A stretch of DNA of 64,000 bases, taken from assembly GCF_036884655.1 (NCBI RefSeq), contig NC_088339.1, positions 25,749,501 through 25,813,500 on the forward strand, in the 5' to 3' direction. Each line of letters begins with the position of its first letter. The stretch's first letter is position 1. The notes under the pieces are model-generated. The model was given only the letters and a program-made list of their open reading frames with translations, was not told the DNA's origin and did no database searches. Positions 1 through 12,167 of this stretch are shown here, piece by piece. The translations under genes were made by a program, and so were the position numbers. Source of the stretch: Musa acuminata AAA Group. Its lineage: Eukaryota > Streptophyta > Magnoliopsida > Zingiberales > Musaceae.

Positions 1-208
1 TAGGCTTCATTGGATGTAGCACCCTTTCTCATTAATGGAAGAAGCACTTCTATGTATCTGACATCCTTATTGGTCTCTATTTGTTCTTCCTGGTGGGAGA
101 AACATACACAAGAAAATTGATTTTAATGAGCAGAGAGAGGAATGCTGATCAACTTCATTATACATGCATCAGAAGAAAAAGATACTAAGCAGACCTCCAT
201 CTTAATAG

Positions 209-328
209 TTTGGAAGATCAAATTTTGCTGAAGGTGATGTTGAAGTTTTAGAGTGGACAAAAAGCTTCTTCCCAGAACAAGTGTTAGAGGTCAGTAATGG
301 AAACTTAGAGTATGCACATCATGAATAA
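209..328 (+). pseudogene. possible relic of an LRR receptor-kinase domain
   Basis: A short frame reads FAEGDVEVLEW, then SFFPEQVLEV, and stops after about 40 codons. This resembles the loop after kinase subdomain IX in LRR receptor kinases (a WV-x-SFPE-x-VLEVVD type stretch). Just upstream, a RPPS-like reading is broken by two stop codons, in keeping with decay. No leucine-rich repeats or other kinase motifs were seen in the preceding 200 bases. This is a tentative call from a very short similarity; it could be chance or the tail of a gene that starts left of the window. Confidence 0.22.
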
Positions 329-1377
329 GATGCTCTGCAGCATACAGATTCTTCACATTTGTCTTAATGGTCTCAGGAGCAGTAGTTGTTTGTTCTTCTG
401 AGCCAATCATGTCGTTGTTCCTAATTTAAACCAATCAATCGTCAAACAATGCCATGCACAATCTTGGTTTCCTCCCCCAACTCCCAAGCATTCAACACCA
501 TGGGATAGTGTGTTCAAACTTCATGGCACAGTCTTTAGTTCACCAAAAAGCATGGGTTTAGTAATCAAGCACAGCAATAGATTATATGATTGGGGCATAA
601 AAAGACTTCATTTGTTGCTAACTTATCTGACCTGCCATCAAGCCATGTCCTTCGCTCACCACAGCCGGAATCACTTGCACTTAACTATACAAAATGAAGC
701 TAAGCTTGACCTTCTATTATGTCAAGTTTAAGATCCTCAAGACAATCTAACATGAGTCCCAAAGAAGAGGTGTACAGTGACATGGCAGCCAGCACTACTT
801 ATATTTGGCCATCTGGATCGATTTCATGTTCCATGGCATGCCAACTTGGCATTGGACAACAAACAAAGCACTTTGTTCTTTGAAACACATAAGCTCCTGA
901 AGCAAACAGTGCCATTTGTTCTTCGTTTTCTGTTGCTGTCCGCCACTCAAAACATCCTAAGCTTAATTCAACAAGAGCTTGCGATTTTCTTGTATTAGTG
1001 TTGTTTTGGGTGCTATTCCACGGTCTCTACTGATTGCCAAGAGTAATTGGAGCAGTAACACCTTGCAACTGTCTCAGATAGAAGACAAATCTTGGATCCT
1101 TCCATAATATTTTGGTGCCACACTGCAACCAGCAAATGTCTGAGAGTAGAGTGTGCCGATGAATATGGTGAGACACCGAAAAGGGACAAGTAAGCTTGCA
1201 TAAAACATCGGCCCATGTCATGCACTAATCATTAGTATCAGCATTCCCATAGCTCACACAATTTACTTCTCTTTTATTCTACAGATCACCTTTCTCTTTT
1301 TCTTTTTTTTGAGAATATAAATTGCTTAGATTAAATACTCGGGCATTACCTCCACAAGAACTCGAAGCTTAAAACTC

Positions 1378-1403
1378 AGAGAGAGAGAGAGAGAGAGAGA
1401 GAG
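1378..1403. repeat. (GA)n microsatellite
   Basis: An uninterrupted GA dinucleotide run of about 13 units. A second run of similar length lies some 300 bases to the right. Confidence 0.95.
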
Positions 1404-1702
1404 CAGCTTGCTGCCATTGCCTCATCTCTTGTGCAATGAGAGACGTGGGGAATTGGATCAACCAGCTAAGTCTTATCATAGGACCACAAGTAGATACCAG
1501 TATCCATGGAAAAGGCCTTGCCTTCCAGCGTCGATCGAAATCCATGCCTTGGGATGTCTCCAATCTCCAAAACCAGATCATCCAATGGCGGGGTTGATCG
1601 GTCAAAGAAGATCTTTGATCCGTACTTTTGGCAAAGCATCATCCCTCCTCTCTTGCTTTTTGAGGCCTCCTCGCTTGTTACTTGGCTTTCATATCAAGCA
1701 TT

Positions 1703-1728
1703 GAGAGAGAGAGAGAGAGAGAGAGAGG
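1703..1728. repeat. (GA)n microsatellite
   Basis: An uninterrupted GA dinucleotide run of about 13 units in non-coding sequence. Confidence 0.95.
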
Positions 1729-3542
1729 CTTCTACTCTCGGGCAATGCTTGGCCCTTTCCCAGTGTCATCGTCCTCAAATCTCTCCACAAAGAAAAGATG
1801 TATGTATACCTCCAAAGTAACTTTGGAACTACGGTTGAAGTGTGCTTGGAATGGCCTATGTATACAGTAACAGTGAACTTCTTTCTCTTGTATCATGATA
1901 TCATTTTACTTGTCACTGCTTTTGTCCCCTCAGAGACATTCTCTCATGGACCACTGAACTCGAAAGGCATGGGGCTCCCATCCATATCCGCCGTTGATTT
2001 GACAGTCAAGAGTGGTGACTCTGCATCACAATCCTGTTCTGAGAATTGAGAAGCTTGAATTCGGTCTCCTGCTTTCCTTTTTGCAGAGTTGCATGCTTTT
2101 TTAACCTGTTGCTTTCTAGTTTTTAGACTCTTCTTACGTTTATCTCTCTGCTTTCAGAGCTCCGGGTAAATGGCATCAGTGGGGGGATGATGGAGACACA
2201 TTGCTTGGTCCCGTCTCCATGAGCAGTCCATCCCCTCTTCCCATCGTCACATGGCTTGCTGGTAGAGCTTTCGCTCTAATAAATGCAGATGAGATCAAGA
2301 TCAAATTAAAGCCTTTGGTGTCAAGACAATCCTGATAAACTCTGACAATAACCTAAATGTATTCATGCAGATGCATCTCATTCTCAGCGCTTCAGGGTGA
2401 AACGATCAAAGCCATGGTTTGGATGCTTTAGCATCGCGGGTCTTCTTCAGCTTCAAGTTGAGCTGTTGGACATCAGTCAGTGCAGGAGTACTGCGAAGCA
2501 ATAGTAAGAAAACAATGTCACCACTATTTACTTCAAGAAGAGGATTTAGTACTGGCGAGAGACCCACATAAAACATAGAATGTTTTGCTTTTAAGGACGA
2601 GAAAAAAAAATATTATCAAAAATAAAAAAAAAAGGTAATCTCTATAATAGTTTTGTTGCTTGAGGAAATATCCCAAATCCTAACTAGAAAACATTCAAAT
2701 TAGATGTCATTTATTCTCTCGCTCTCGCAGAATCAAACACGGGGGCAGAAAGAACAATCATTACAGTCCAATTTCTCATTACAACCGGACCCCACCGAAC
2801 GGTCATGATTTTTAATCTAAACTAGAAACATAAACATACCAACAACATTCATGATTTCGCAATTATTTCTCGGAGAAACTCAAAGTTGATTGTGTAAATG
2901 CACAATTATGACTGAGCATTGGGATGTATTATATGAATTATGTCACTCTCAAACATTAAGCTCGGGCCACCTCATGAGCTCCAGCCCTAAAACGCAAGCC
3001 CTATCGTTGCTGCAATGAACCCTCGAATCGAGTCCAATAGTGCACGCATCCTCTGTTTGGATCGAACTCGATGGAACCACTCTACATGCAAATCCCTGCA
3101 TACCGGCACGCTCGTGCATTAGTTTTATGGACTTCCGATGCAACGGAGGGGAGCAGTCCTTATGCGCGGCTGTGTCAGAAGCCCCCATCAAGTTTGACGT
3201 GCCACAGACGGAGCTAACGGAGGGGCAACCCCGTCCATCAACCACATCGATTCACCCATGATATCTACGTCTTGCGGGCCCTACTACCCCACTCTCCAGT
3301 GGCAAACAGCGTCATCTCTCTCTCTCTCTTTCTCTCTGCCAAGTTGCCATGGCACAAGGTGAGGAGTGCAGAGCCCCACGTTTCCCCCTCCTCCCGGCGT
3401 TGCCAGTTGATCGTACGGTCTTGCCGGCTAAAAGCCCCGCAAGGTGGGCCACTCTATCCAAGCAAAGGATTCGGGAATTGGTGCATGAATCGAGATGGTT
3501 CCTTCTTTCCCCGCCTCTTCCCGTCTCGCAAGCAACAACTCC

Positions 3543-3683
3543 TATAAAATCCGGAACCCAATCCGTTTCGCTTGTATCCCCAAATCCATCGGTTCCATGG
3601 CGGGTTCCGATCGAATCCGCAGATGGGACGAAGAACGGGCGCGACAGGTCCGAAACTTTTGTTTCACACTTGTATATGCGTGA
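3543..3683 (+). other. orphan first-exon-like segment with TATA box
   Basis: A TATA-like CTATAAAAT at 3542 is followed 54 bases later by an ATG at 3597 in excellent plant start context (TTCCATGGCG). The frame reads MAGSDRIRRWDEERARQ and then meets a good splice donor (GACAG|GTCCG). Read through the donor, it ends after 28 codons. I do not recognise the peptide and found no convincing following exon before the next gene. It may be the first exon of a deleted or undetected gene, or chance in GC-rich DNA. Confidence 0.25.
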
Positions 3684-4872
3684 AACCCTCGCCGTTGGAT
3701 CGTACTAGTGATTTGTGAAGGTGATGCGACCAAATAAGAACCGCTCTCGCCCATGCCCGACGGTGGTGGTCCCCACCCATCGGTGGCGAAGCGAACTCCA
3801 CGTTTTTCCAGTCCGATCCGAATCCGACAGCGATTTTATCGATCACCTGCTCTCCCGCAGGAGCCTCCTCGTTCGAGGCAGTGGGAGCGTGGAACCCACA
3901 ATTGGGCCGGCTAACCCACCCATGGCCGGGCCGGTGCCTGTGCGGGTACGAATGGTGAGTTTGCACGCGGTCCGTCTGGGAGGAGCCCCGCGTCCGACCG
4001 ACACGTTGGTGGACGCTCCCACGTGGGCGTGGGCCTGCGAAGTCGCGGTCGGATGGGGGACCTCGCTCGCGGTGGGGCGACACGTGTCCGGAGAGGGTGA
4101 AGCAACGGGCGGATGAACGGGAGGGGGTCGGCGGGGCCCGCGTGTGGGTGGTACCACGGTCGCCATCACCCGCGCATGTGACTCCGGGCCAGTCTCCCTC
4201 CACTCGTCGCTGAAGCCACCGGCCCCCACTCACCTTCATCTTTATTTCTGAAACTTTTCTGAGCCATCTCCCCAGTCTGTTTGGGTGCACTGCAGCCTCA
4301 GCGATTGTAATTTGCAGTGACTGAAATTTACAGGTCGATTCTTACGTTTTCATACGGCGGTGTAAAATGTGCAACGCTTGATACAGATTGCCATTAGGAG
4401 ATCCATTCAAGGCGCGGATTCCAAAGCAATCCACAGTTCAGCGTCGTCGCACAACGAGGGGAGGAGTCATGCTTTCTCGCGCTTTTCTCAGCACACCGTA
4501 CGATCGGCCCACGGCGTTCACATAAAAAGAATGCGGATGATCCACCGAGCAGCATCATGTCATCGATGATGCGGCAGTGCACGCACTTTTATTACCCAGG
4601 CCTGTCATTTGCTTGTTCACATGCAGCGGTGGCAAGGGTATTTTAGTTAATCGGGGCGGACAATTGGGGCAAGTCGGGGAAGTAGGTGAGGAGGCATTAA
4701 TTAGTGGGAGCAGCGCCTGACGTGGCCGCATGGGGTTGCAGGCAGGGGATGAGGTAGAAAGAAACGGCCCTCGGTGAAGGGGAGACGCCGCGGCCAAACC
4801 ATTCGTCCCTCAAGTTATTTCTTATTTCCTTTCCGTGCCCTTTCTTTCTTTTCGTTCTTCCGATCTCCCACC

Positions 4873-4910
4873 TCCTCTCTCTCTCTCTCTCTCTTCCCCT
4901 TTATAAACCC
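4873..4910 (+). promoter_or_regulatory. CT-rich tract and TATA box upstream of PEAPOD
   Basis: A CT run at about 4873-4894 is followed by TTTATAAAC near 4900. A start of transcription some 30 bases later would give a 5' leader of about 165 bases before the PEAPOD ATG at 5096. Pyrimidine patches next to TATA boxes are common in plant core promoters. Confidence 0.6.
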
Positions 4911-5095
4911 GCCTCACAAAAAAATGAAGCTAGATTTTTAGGTGCTGCCTGTGATCGAGATCGTTAGTTTGAGTAAAAAGAGTGATGTGATCCGTGTCCC
5001 CTCCTCCTCCTCTTGCTAACGCTGAACCTTCGAGTTCTCCGTTCGCCGGAACCCGGGGTGATCGCGGCGTCGTACCTCCGCCGGTGTCCGGCACC

Positions 5096-7859
5096 ATGAA
5101 CCCCGGGGAGACCACGCCCCCGTCGCCGCTCGACAAGCCCCTCGCCGAGCTCACCGAGGAGGACATCGCCCAGCTCACCCGCGAGGACTGCCGCCGCTTC
5201 CTCAAAGCGAAAGGTCAGTCCCCCCTCTTTCTCTCTGCGATCGCTCTTTCTACTATGTTGCTGATTTGGCGGTGGGGAATCAACGGGGGGCTTGATGGGA
5301 ACCTGCAGGCATGCGACGGCCGTCGTGGAACAAGTCGCAGGCGATCCAGCAGGTCATCTCTCTCAAGGCCCTTCTCGAGGGGCGGCCCGGCTGTGACGAC
5401 TGCCCTGCTGGCGGCGGAATCCTCCAAAAGCTGCTCACTTCTTCTCCTTCGGAGCCGCTATCGCCACCGCAGGTCGTCCGCTTTTCCTTCTCTACCCATG
5501 TCTAGTACTTGTGTAGTAGTGCCCTTCCTTTTAACCTCCATCTCTTGCTTCTTTCTCCAGGACTCACCTCCTCCCGCGCCGAAGGAGGGCGGTAGCGGAT
5601 CACAGCCGCTGGCGAAGGAGCCGTCGCCGTATCGAAGGAGGGACCCGATCCCACCGCCCTATTCAGCCGGAAATCCGACGTGCCAGACCCCAATTGCCGG
5701 AGCTGACCTTCCCCACCCGCCGGAGAAGCGCTGCCCCTCCCCCAGGTTCGTCTCCTTGTGCATCCCACAGGGCCCCCAAACCCCATCCCCTCGTGCCGCT
5801 AACGTGCGCATGTTTGCGGTCCCCCTCGCGTCCCTCAAAAGCCCCCTCGTTGATCCGACGGCTCAGCGCGTTCGTCGCGTACGAACCCCACCTAATTGAG
5901 CAAAGGAGCTCGTCTCCATCTGTTGATGGAGGACCCTCCACACCTCGTCCTGGCTTCTTCCGCATAGACAACTCTTCTGTGCGGGGATGAACCGATAGCC
6001 TTCAACTTGTTGTTGACGCCGTCTGTGTCGCTCCATTTTCAGGTTGACGGCGGAAGTACCGGTCGGCCAGATGACGATCTTCTACGACGGGATGGTCAAC
6101 GTATACGACGGCGTCTCGGCCGATCAGGTAAATAGAACACACCATCAAAAAAAGCGCGTGCCGGACCCGAGACGGGGACCGTAACGATCGTTACGTTACA
6201 CTGACACGGCGGCGCTGCCCTCGCAGGCCAGGTCGATCATGGAACTTGCGGCCAGCCCGGTCTGCTTCGACGATCCGACCGGTGCATTCTCTCCGGCCCG
6301 GCCGCCGGCCTTTCGCTTCCCTCCGGGTCTCCCCCGACCGGCCCCGGTCCCCACCGCTCCCTCGTTCGTGGGGACCTTCCCGATCTCGCCGGCTGGTAAA
6401 CGTTGCTACTCCTACTGTTCGTTCCGGTCAAGCGTCAGCCTTGTGATCTTGATCGGACGGCTTTTGATGCAGGCACGATGATCCACCGTGTCGCGGACGG
6501 CTCGGATGACCGCAGAGTCCCGCGGGAAACGGAGCCCGGTAAGAGAGCAGTGCTGTTTAGCCCGTAAACTAGCGAGTCCTATTTTTCTGGTTTTATCACC
6601 GATTCGACACAAATCTTGACCCGTTGTCGGACCCTACTGGGGGTACGCTCCTGTTAGAGGTCGCGTCGCCTTCACGTGGGGCCAGTCCGTAGGGATGGGT
6701 GGGTCAGACAAAATTAATTGTTCCTGCGGGCGTCTCCTTACTGTCCACTAATGTGATACTTATCAAATTAATCTTTTCCATGCAAATTATCATTAATGTC
6801 AGTCATTAATTTCCATCTTCTTTGGTGGTCCTTGCATGTCTTACTGATGAGATTGTTGATAATTTAAACGGGCAAAAAGAGAGGAACCGCCACATATCCC
6901 GTACATGAGGTTCATGAAAAAAATGTTTTGTGTTTTCACTTTGTGTGTCACTTGTAGTCTTCAGGAGAATTAGCTAAACCTTCTGTGTCTCTGAAATTTC
7001 ATATCCATCAATCGACCTCCTTAGGAGGTAGTGTACATGAACCCATATATGATCATGCTATGAGGATTTTGTACATTTCAGGTTTGCTAAAGTAATTTGT
7101 TGTAAAGAGACTTCCATCGGTAACTGATACTTTGTAAGTTAAACTTGGCCATCTTGATTGATTTATGAAACCAAGCTAATATGTACCAGACTAGCAAGCA
7201 TCATCTCCATTTGCTAAATGTTGCCAATTGTATTTTTTATTTGCGTAGCTCTTAACAAATACTTAACTAGACCTGATAAAAGAGAGATGAAGTGAAGGCA
7301 GTTCATAATGTAGTTGTAAAAAAAAAAATGTAGGTGTCGGTATGAATTGCTTTGAAACTATGTTTAGCTGAAACTAATGCTGGAGTTAACCACAACAGAG
7401 GGCCCAACAAGCAGAAAAGCATCATTGCAGAGATACTTGGAGAAAAGGAAAGACAGGTATGGTCATTTACCAACAGAAAGTATACTACTTGTTAGCTGAA
7501 CCCACATGATGATCTTTGATGATAAAGAAACTCCATAACCATTTCTTCTATGAAGGTTTAAGGGCAAGAAAATTATTGGGGGACCAACTTCTTCAAATAT
7601 GGAGATGATTTGCTTCAACCAAAAGTTGAGTTGTCCAAACCAAAATGAGCTTCCAAACCCATGCGACACAAGCTTTCCTACCCTAATTCAACAGCCTCAA
7701 TCCCCAGCTAAGTGTAGCCCAGCAGAAAATGAAACTCAAAGAGAGAAAATTTTCTTTGATCTCAACGATGACGGTGAGTATTATAATAGTTGCTATAGGC
7801 ACAATGCTTTGACATGGGAAAAGCACCCTTCAATTAGTGCAATTCTACTTACAGGATGA
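5096..7859 (+). CDS. TIFY4 (PPD-like): PEAPOD-type TIFY transcriptional repressor (TIFY4 class)
   Basis: PEAPOD proteins limit meristemoid division and lateral organ growth by recruiting co-repressors (through NINJA and KIX adaptors) in the nucleus. Exons by eye: 5096-5213, 5309-5472, 5561-5745, 6043-6127, 6227-6395, 6473-6538, 7399-7456, 7556-7859. Residues 12-65 form the PPD domain (PLDKPLAELTEEDIAQLT, then MRRPSWNKSQAIQQVISLK). The TIFY (ZIM) domain near residues 160-195 reads QMTIFYDGMVNVYDG. A divergent Jas motif near residue 265 reads RKASLQRYLEKRKDRFK. The start at 5096 matches the MNPG N-terminus before the PPD domain. The 3' end is unsure: a strong donor at 7774 (GACG|GTGAGT) follows an acidic FDLNDDG motif, so a further short exon may replace the last 28 codons. 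Read through, the product is 382 aa. First exons are very GC-rich, the Jas and last exons AT-richer. Confidence 0.9.
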
Positions 7860-10800
7860 GAGAAGAACTTGGCGCTTGCCTTACACTATCTACTCATAAC
7901 TCATGGACAAGTCTCATCTGATTAATTGGGTCTCTCTCGTCCACCACCCTCTTGTATTCTGAAGAATCTTTTGGTAAAGTTCGTTTTAATATGCAGAATA
8001 ATATAAGAGTAGTAATAACATTCTTTTCATGTTTTATTTTTTCCCACTGGATATGTTTCAAGATATTTTCTGTACGTGGATTTTGATGCTTTTTGATATA
8101 GTATGTCGAATAGTGGTGCTAGGAAATGTAGAGGAAGATCTAAGAATATGTTTTAGGTAAAAAAGATTGTGTATACCTTTAATTAACTGATCAACGGCAT
8201 GAACTATCTATGCAGCTCACAATTAAAATTGATGTACGCTAGGATGGCTCAATAAAGTTCTGGTAGATTATCAGGTTGATCTGTATTTTTTATTGGCCCA
8301 ATTAGGTTGATCTGGCATTATCTGGCTACTTCCTTCTACTCCTTATTTGCTGTTCAGTACAGACTAGTAATGGAGCTGAAGCTAATGGACCTTGACTTGG
8401 TTTAACACGAAAAGCTCAAACATAAGCTTTCCTCCTACCATTGATGACCACCTTTTCTCCCATGGCTTCCTCCTTGTTGCCTTTTGACCCACCGGAGGCA
8501 CATGTATCAACAACTCCAGCAGCATCCCCATCCTTCAACATCTCAACTTGCCAATCTTGCCATTATTGCTAATGCTGCCACACTATTGCACGGGTGAAAT
8601 GGAATGCTAGTTTGTTTCATTTTCTTCATCTTCATTCTTTTACTAATTCATTGCAAATGGAACAAAACCCGACCTGGTTGTGCCTGGCCAATGCAATTAG
8701 AGGGCCTGATCAGGATGGATATCATGAAAACAGGGACCTGATCAGGATGTGATATCATGAAAACTGGTTGTGCCCAAGCAATAGACCCTTTTAATTTTCT
8801 GATGGACCTGATCTGCACATCATGTGGCCTAGGTCTACGACCCCTATTCTCTATTTTGCTTGGATCTGGAATAATCTGATCACATTAGGACCGGTGATCA
8901 ATGTGAGGTCACTTGGTTCCAAATCGAAGCTTATTATTAAGGTAAATTTTCAAAAAAAAGATGGTGTCAGATACATGTTAGTTACTATTCTAAAAAAATA
9001 AAATATTCTTTGTTGATGAACTCAACTGAACAAATGACTCACATTTCCTTCAATTTCTTTTCAATGAGCTACATTCTTGTGCAAGCAGACAGATAGAGAA
9101 GCAAACATGACATTCCCAATTATACTTATGAGCATTTTCAGAAGAATCACATCTTAGTATATTTATTATTATATGATGCTAATCATGATCTGTCTTTGAC
9201 ATGATTAGCATAAAGGTAGTTTAGTCCAGTAGGTGTTTCTTCTGTTGGTTTTGTATACATGCAAATTCTGATAGTTGTTTGCGTCTCTGTTTTTAACAGT
9301 GGTGGGAATTGATGGATCCGCCTATGACCTAACATCAATTTTTGGACGACGAAACTTATGGCGATGCTACTCTAGCAGACTCTGCCCTTTGAATTTGGGG
9401 ACTCTGATTGAGCATGTTGGTAAAAGCACAATGATAATGTTTATAACCCAGTTGATATGTTCTCCGGCACTAGATTTTGACATATTCGACGAGATTGTGT
9501 CGTTTTGTTTTGTTTCTTATTTGTATTTGTATATATATGCAATGGCAACCATCGCCTCGGCAATTAATAAGATTTTGAGATGCCAACATTATCCAGACTC
9601 AGTGCATCAAGGTTACAAGTCTAAGAATGTAAAATCTGCCTGCCAGCTTATCATAGCAGTGTATGCTATCAGAGGGCATCAAGGTCTGGTGAATGCAGTT
9701 TCGTAGTGATCATCTTATTGGCCTCGACTGTACTGTGAACTCGTGTACTTGAAGCCTAGTACGAAGATCTGATGGTAGGTTGTTGTAAGGCCTCATCTGA
9801 AAGTTGCGGCTATTCTATAGTTATAGGAGATGTATTCTGTAAGAATTGTTTGGGATGCACAATATTTCCTGGATATCCAAGTTTGTGGACTGACCCAATT
9901 ATCTTTTAACGACTGTAGAGAGGCTAACGATTTAAGTTTGTTTATTGCAGTGCTGCTGTGACTGATTATTCAACCTATTGCTTCACATTTCTGGTTGAGG
10001 CAATTGCTGTACGAAGCCCTTCCCATGTTCACCAGTTTTTGGCTTTCCTTTTGGGGTTATATTCTCCTCGATGTTGGATTATTTCATCCATGCAAATATT
10101 GGCCACTCTTTGGTTTCAATTTAACGAAGGTTTGAAGTTTGGTTGTTCCTTTTTATTTCCTTGCTTTTTTTCTTTCTTTATCATGTGATATTTCTTTGAC
10201 CCATTGAACAGGTTATACACAGCATGAATCCAGGCAGCATGTTGCTGACATAAGGTTTGAAAGGTTGTATCCTTTTTCTTTCGATGGGTGTGTTTTGCAA
10301 GCCATCTGTTCATATCACACATCATGAAGAAACGATCTTATCATGGCAACAGAAGTTGATGCAGTGCTTGATGGTGTTGTCGTCATCCTTAAAGCAGGCT
10401 GCAACAACGACAAGGACTGACTAACCAGGTGATACCATTTATGCTGCTACGATCGTTGCCTTTCTTCATTGTTGATGGTTCTGAATGCCACTCGGGGTCT
10501 TATCATCAGGTCAGGCTCTATTATTTTCTCATGATGGCGTAAATAGGAAAACCCAAGGCTGAGAGGTAAGTTTTAAGCCTCCTGACTATACTTGTTAGAT
10601 TACCAGGCGTTGCTTTGTCACAAGAAAAATCTGCTAGCGAGCGTGTCTCCTACCTTCGCTCCTTTCCTTTGCCACAGTGTGTGCAACATTTCTCGTTTCT
10701 CCATCCACAAAGACAGTAGTATCAATAATATTATTGATGAAGGTACAGTTTGATCGTGAGTTAGATTTGAGGAAATTGATCCTATTTGGTTTAATTTTCT

Positions 10801-12167
10801 AGTACTGTCATATCGGAAAGAGAAAGTTCATTCGGTTTTGGAATATTGTTAAGAGAGAAATCTTTCAAAAACGTAAAGAGAAAGTTTCCTATTAAAATAT
10901 ACCTGAGAAAACTCTTTTAGATATCGTAATTCTTGTAACTATTAGTTTAACGAGAGAATGTATCGATGCATGCGTGAAAAAATAATGATAGTATTATTTG
11001 TCTTCATTATATTTTAAAGTAAGGACTTGCACTAGGTGGATGTAATATAACACAAAAGGATATCTTTGGATGATCCAAGTACTTTGGATGCCTTTTATCA
11101 TGGATAGATATATTATGCATAAATAAGATGTTTTGGATTATTTTGTTCCTTTCGGTTATCTTATGTCCTTCAGCAATCATATTTAAGTGACACATTTTGG
11201 GATGCATCTAAGTATTTCAAATTTTTTATTTATTTATTTTGAATAGACATATCATATGCAAAAGAGAAGTTTTGGGAAGCATGGATACTTTATATATACA
11301 AAGAAAATACATTAAACTCTATAAACATATACGTCTATAGATGTTTCTTCATCTTACACAAACATATTAAGCGTAAAGAATATATAGTAAAATACATATT
11401 TCGATTGTTTTTATATTCGTGTATGCATGACACATGAATGAGATGCATGAAGATGTGTCAAACATTTTAAATACTTTTAAATACCTTTACCCATTTTCTT
11501 GCCTAATGAAATTTATAATATCATCTCTTATAAATGGAAAAGAACAATTTTTTTTCCTAAAAGAAAAGGGATAACTTACAACTGAAAAAGCTGATTGTAC
11601 CGGTGCAGTGAACCTAGAAAAACCCACATCTATCACAATCTTCAATATTTTTTGTTCAGTGAGTCTAGAAAGACCAGCCCCTAGATTTGATGAGATTTTA
11701 TTTCCAAAAAATCCTTCTTTTTATTATTATTAGCCTATTTTTTTGGTCATTATACATGACGAAAAATCTTGTCTGTACCTCTCCTTAAAAGAAGGCTTCA
11801 TTCATAGCTGACCAACTCCACCAAAGAAAGTCGAGTTCTAAGGTACGATGTTGAGGAGTTGGATTCTAACGTGCAGGACATTAACGACTCCTAATCGTAT
11901 ACGCTCACCTCCCAAGTCTCATGTATGTTCCGCAAGGACACGAAACAAACATGATCCATTTGTCTGAAATATTCACGTGGAGTGATCCTACCGCTTTGAA
12001 CGGTCATCAGCGAGCGAAAACATTCGGTATCATTTTAACTAAACTAATCCGACGGAACAAATGAAGTGCTATTTGGCTATTACGCCGAACCGGCCTCTCT
12101 TCTCTATATGTTTTAGAGGACTTCGGCCTTCGCATGAAGGCCTCGAACAGGGTTGGGAGCAGCAGAG
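7860..12167. other. intergenic or 3' untranslated region, no clear gene
   Basis: AT-rich DNA without recognisable coding similarity. A 143-codon open frame at 9275-9706 has no family signature. Acceptor-like sites at 9299, 9954 and 10212 are in phase with the strong donor that ends PEAPOD exon 8 and might start its last exon. The acceptor at 9954 would add only DVLL and a stop. A small imperfect duplication lies at 8664-8790. Confidence 0.5.
8664..8790. repeat. short interleaved tandem duplication
   Basis: CCTGATCAGGATG followed by GATATCATGAAAAC occurs at about 8705 and again at about 8737. A flanking CTGGTTGTGCC also occurs on both sides (about 8674 and 8764). This suggests a local duplication of some tens of bases, partly overlaid by a second one. 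Confidence 0.7.

Larger units (their letters stand above)
329..4890. other. intergenic region, no clear gene
   Basis: No frame here resembles a known protein. It holds two GA microsatellites, an AT-rich stretch with A runs near 2,600, and from about 3,300 onward a GC-rich block with several long but compositionally odd open frames on both strands. The last kilobase is probably the promoter of the PEAPOD gene that follows. Confidence 0.6.

Noticed and set aside
3664..4290. 208-codon open frame on the minus strand
   Set aside because: Rich in Arg, Pro, His and Ser from GC-rich DNA, overlapped by other long frames on both strands, and without any family motif.
9275..9706. 143-codon open frame
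   Set aside because: No recognisable domain, mixed hydrophobic and low-complexity composition, no splice or start signals beyond chance. It could at most overlap a PEAPOD 3' exon.
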